Of a stretch of DNA of 12,891 nucleotides, positions 12,448-12,891 are shown one piece after another. The translations under genes and the position numbers were made by a program. Origin of the DNA: Treponema sp. (GTDB taxonomy: Bacteria > Spirochaetota > Spirochaetia > Treponematales > Breznakiellaceae); the NCBI GenBank assembly GCA_031288005.1, contig JAITSE010000045.1:1-12891 (forward strand). Reading direction: 5' to 3'. The notes beneath the pieces were generated by a model that worked only from the letters and a program-made list of their open reading frames with translations, was not told the DNA's origin and made no database searches. Position 1 is the stretch's first letter. Each line of letters begins with the position of its first letter.

Positions 12448-12526
12448 GTGCAAACCGGCGGGGCCGTGCAAACCGGCGGGGCCGTGCAAACCGGCGGGGC
12501 CGTGCAAACCGGCGGGGCCGGTTTGC
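12448..12526 (+). repeat. Four tandem 18-bp units ending in hairpin I
   Basis: GTGCAAACCGGCGGGGCC repeats at 12448, 12466, 12484 and 12502; only the last is followed by the complementary GGTTTGC (to 12526). This looks like slippage amplification of the left arm of hairpin I. Confidence 0.9.
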
Positions 12527-12529
12527 TTA

Positions 12530-12586
12530 GGAGTTTTGCGGGCTTTGATTGGATATAAAGGACTTTTCTAAATTCCGCAAAACTCC
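12530..12586 (+). repeat. Composite hairpin repeat, hairpin II of copy 3
   Basis: Arms GGAGTTTTGCGG (12530-12541) and CCGCAAAACTCC (12575-12586); loop shares GGATATAAAGGACTTTTCTA with copy 2. Followed by ACTAGTTCCACCGATGGCTC. Confidence 0.88.
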
Positions 12587-12610
12587 CCGGACTAGTTCCA
12601 CCGATGGCTC

Positions 12611-12793
12611 GTGCAAACCGGCGGGGCCGTGGCAAACCGCGGGGGCGGGGTTGGTTTGAGTTTTTGGGGGGTTTGATTGTTAATAAATTGGGTTGTTATT
12701 TAGCAAAAAAACCACCCCCCCACACAAAAACCCCCCCAAACAACCCACAACAAACCGGGCCCCGCGTTTTCCCACGGCTCCGCCGGTTTGCTT
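12611..12793. other. Degenerate repeat stretch rich in homopolymers
   Basis: It begins as another GTGCAAACCGGCGGGGCC unit, then dissolves into G-, T- and C-runs (GGGGGCGGGG, TTTTTGGGGGG, CCCCCCC), and resumes with CCGCCGGTTTGCTTGGAG. It resembles a corrupted composite repeat. No gene is visible. Confidence 0.45.
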
Positions 12794-12865
12794 GGAGTTT
12801 TTTGACACATCTTACCAATGTGAGCTTTGAGACCCTACGGGTCTCTTAGCGGGTCAAAAAACTCC
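12794..12865 (+). repeat. Composite hairpin repeat with GGAGTTTTTTGAC stem
   Basis: Arms GGAGTTTTTTGAC (12794-12806) and GTCAAAAAACTCC (12853-12865) enclose CACAT/ATGTG and GAGACCC-TAC-GGGTCTC (12829-12845). It has the same plan and stem as the repeat at 5416-5489 in the opposite orientation, and is preceded by GGTTTGCTT as in the other copies. Confidence 0.88.
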
Positions 12866-12891
12866 CCGCAATGGTTCTACGCAAATAAATC

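Noticed and set aside
12236..12526. CRISPR array
   Set aside because: Units are contiguous 18- or 21-bp tandem repeats without unique spacers, and no cas gene is present.
12435..12635. Minus-strand 66-codon frame with APPVCT repeats
   Set aside because: It is translation of the 18-bp tandem repeat only; no ribosome-binding site or conserved sequence.

Overview
The window reads as a bacterial chromosomal segment with high GC overall. RlpA with a SPOR domain points to a cell-wall-bearing diderm. The 23S rRNA intervening-sequence protein gene, the class 1B PyrD/PyrK pair and the abundant palindromic repeats would fit a spirochaete such as a Treponema, but that assignment is an inference and no rRNA gene is present to test it.

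Left part (1-5276, + strand) is an accessory island. A tight operon encodes a DUF3791 protein, a DUF3990 ADP-ribosyltransferase-like protein, a fusion of a small unnamed domain with a MNT nucleotidyltransferase, a HEPN protein, and a large beta-class (type III Mod-like) DNA methyltransferase. The first four look like two stacked toxin-antitoxin-type modules. No restriction helicase (Res) follows, so Mod is an orphan here. The mod gene is a mosaic: its target-recognition region is AT-rich; a palindromic insert of about 75 bp sits in frame after the catalytic domain; and near the 3' end a second insert carries a complete 23S-intervening-sequence-protein (four-helix bundle) gene in another frame, while the Mod frame stays open through it.

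Middle part (5489-9905) holds housekeeping genes: a malate/L-lactate dehydrogenase family gene (minus), uvrB (plus) and rlpA (plus).

Right part (10063-12043, minus) is the pyrK-pyrD pair, together an NAD-dependent dihydroorotate dehydrogenase for pyrimidine synthesis. The last 850 bases hold no recognisable gene and are a dense array of hairpin repeats.

The unifying theme is invasion of coding sequence by palindromic elements that keep frames open: two in mod, one at each end of pyrD, one at the 3' end of the dehydrogenase gene, and one erasing the normal start of pyrK. A composite repeat (variable hairpin, TTAG, hairpin beginning GGAGTTTT) recurs with compensatory stem changes, which argues that the fold itself is maintained. 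Homopolymer-rich stretches at 1-20 and 12625-12770 may be of lower sequence quality.
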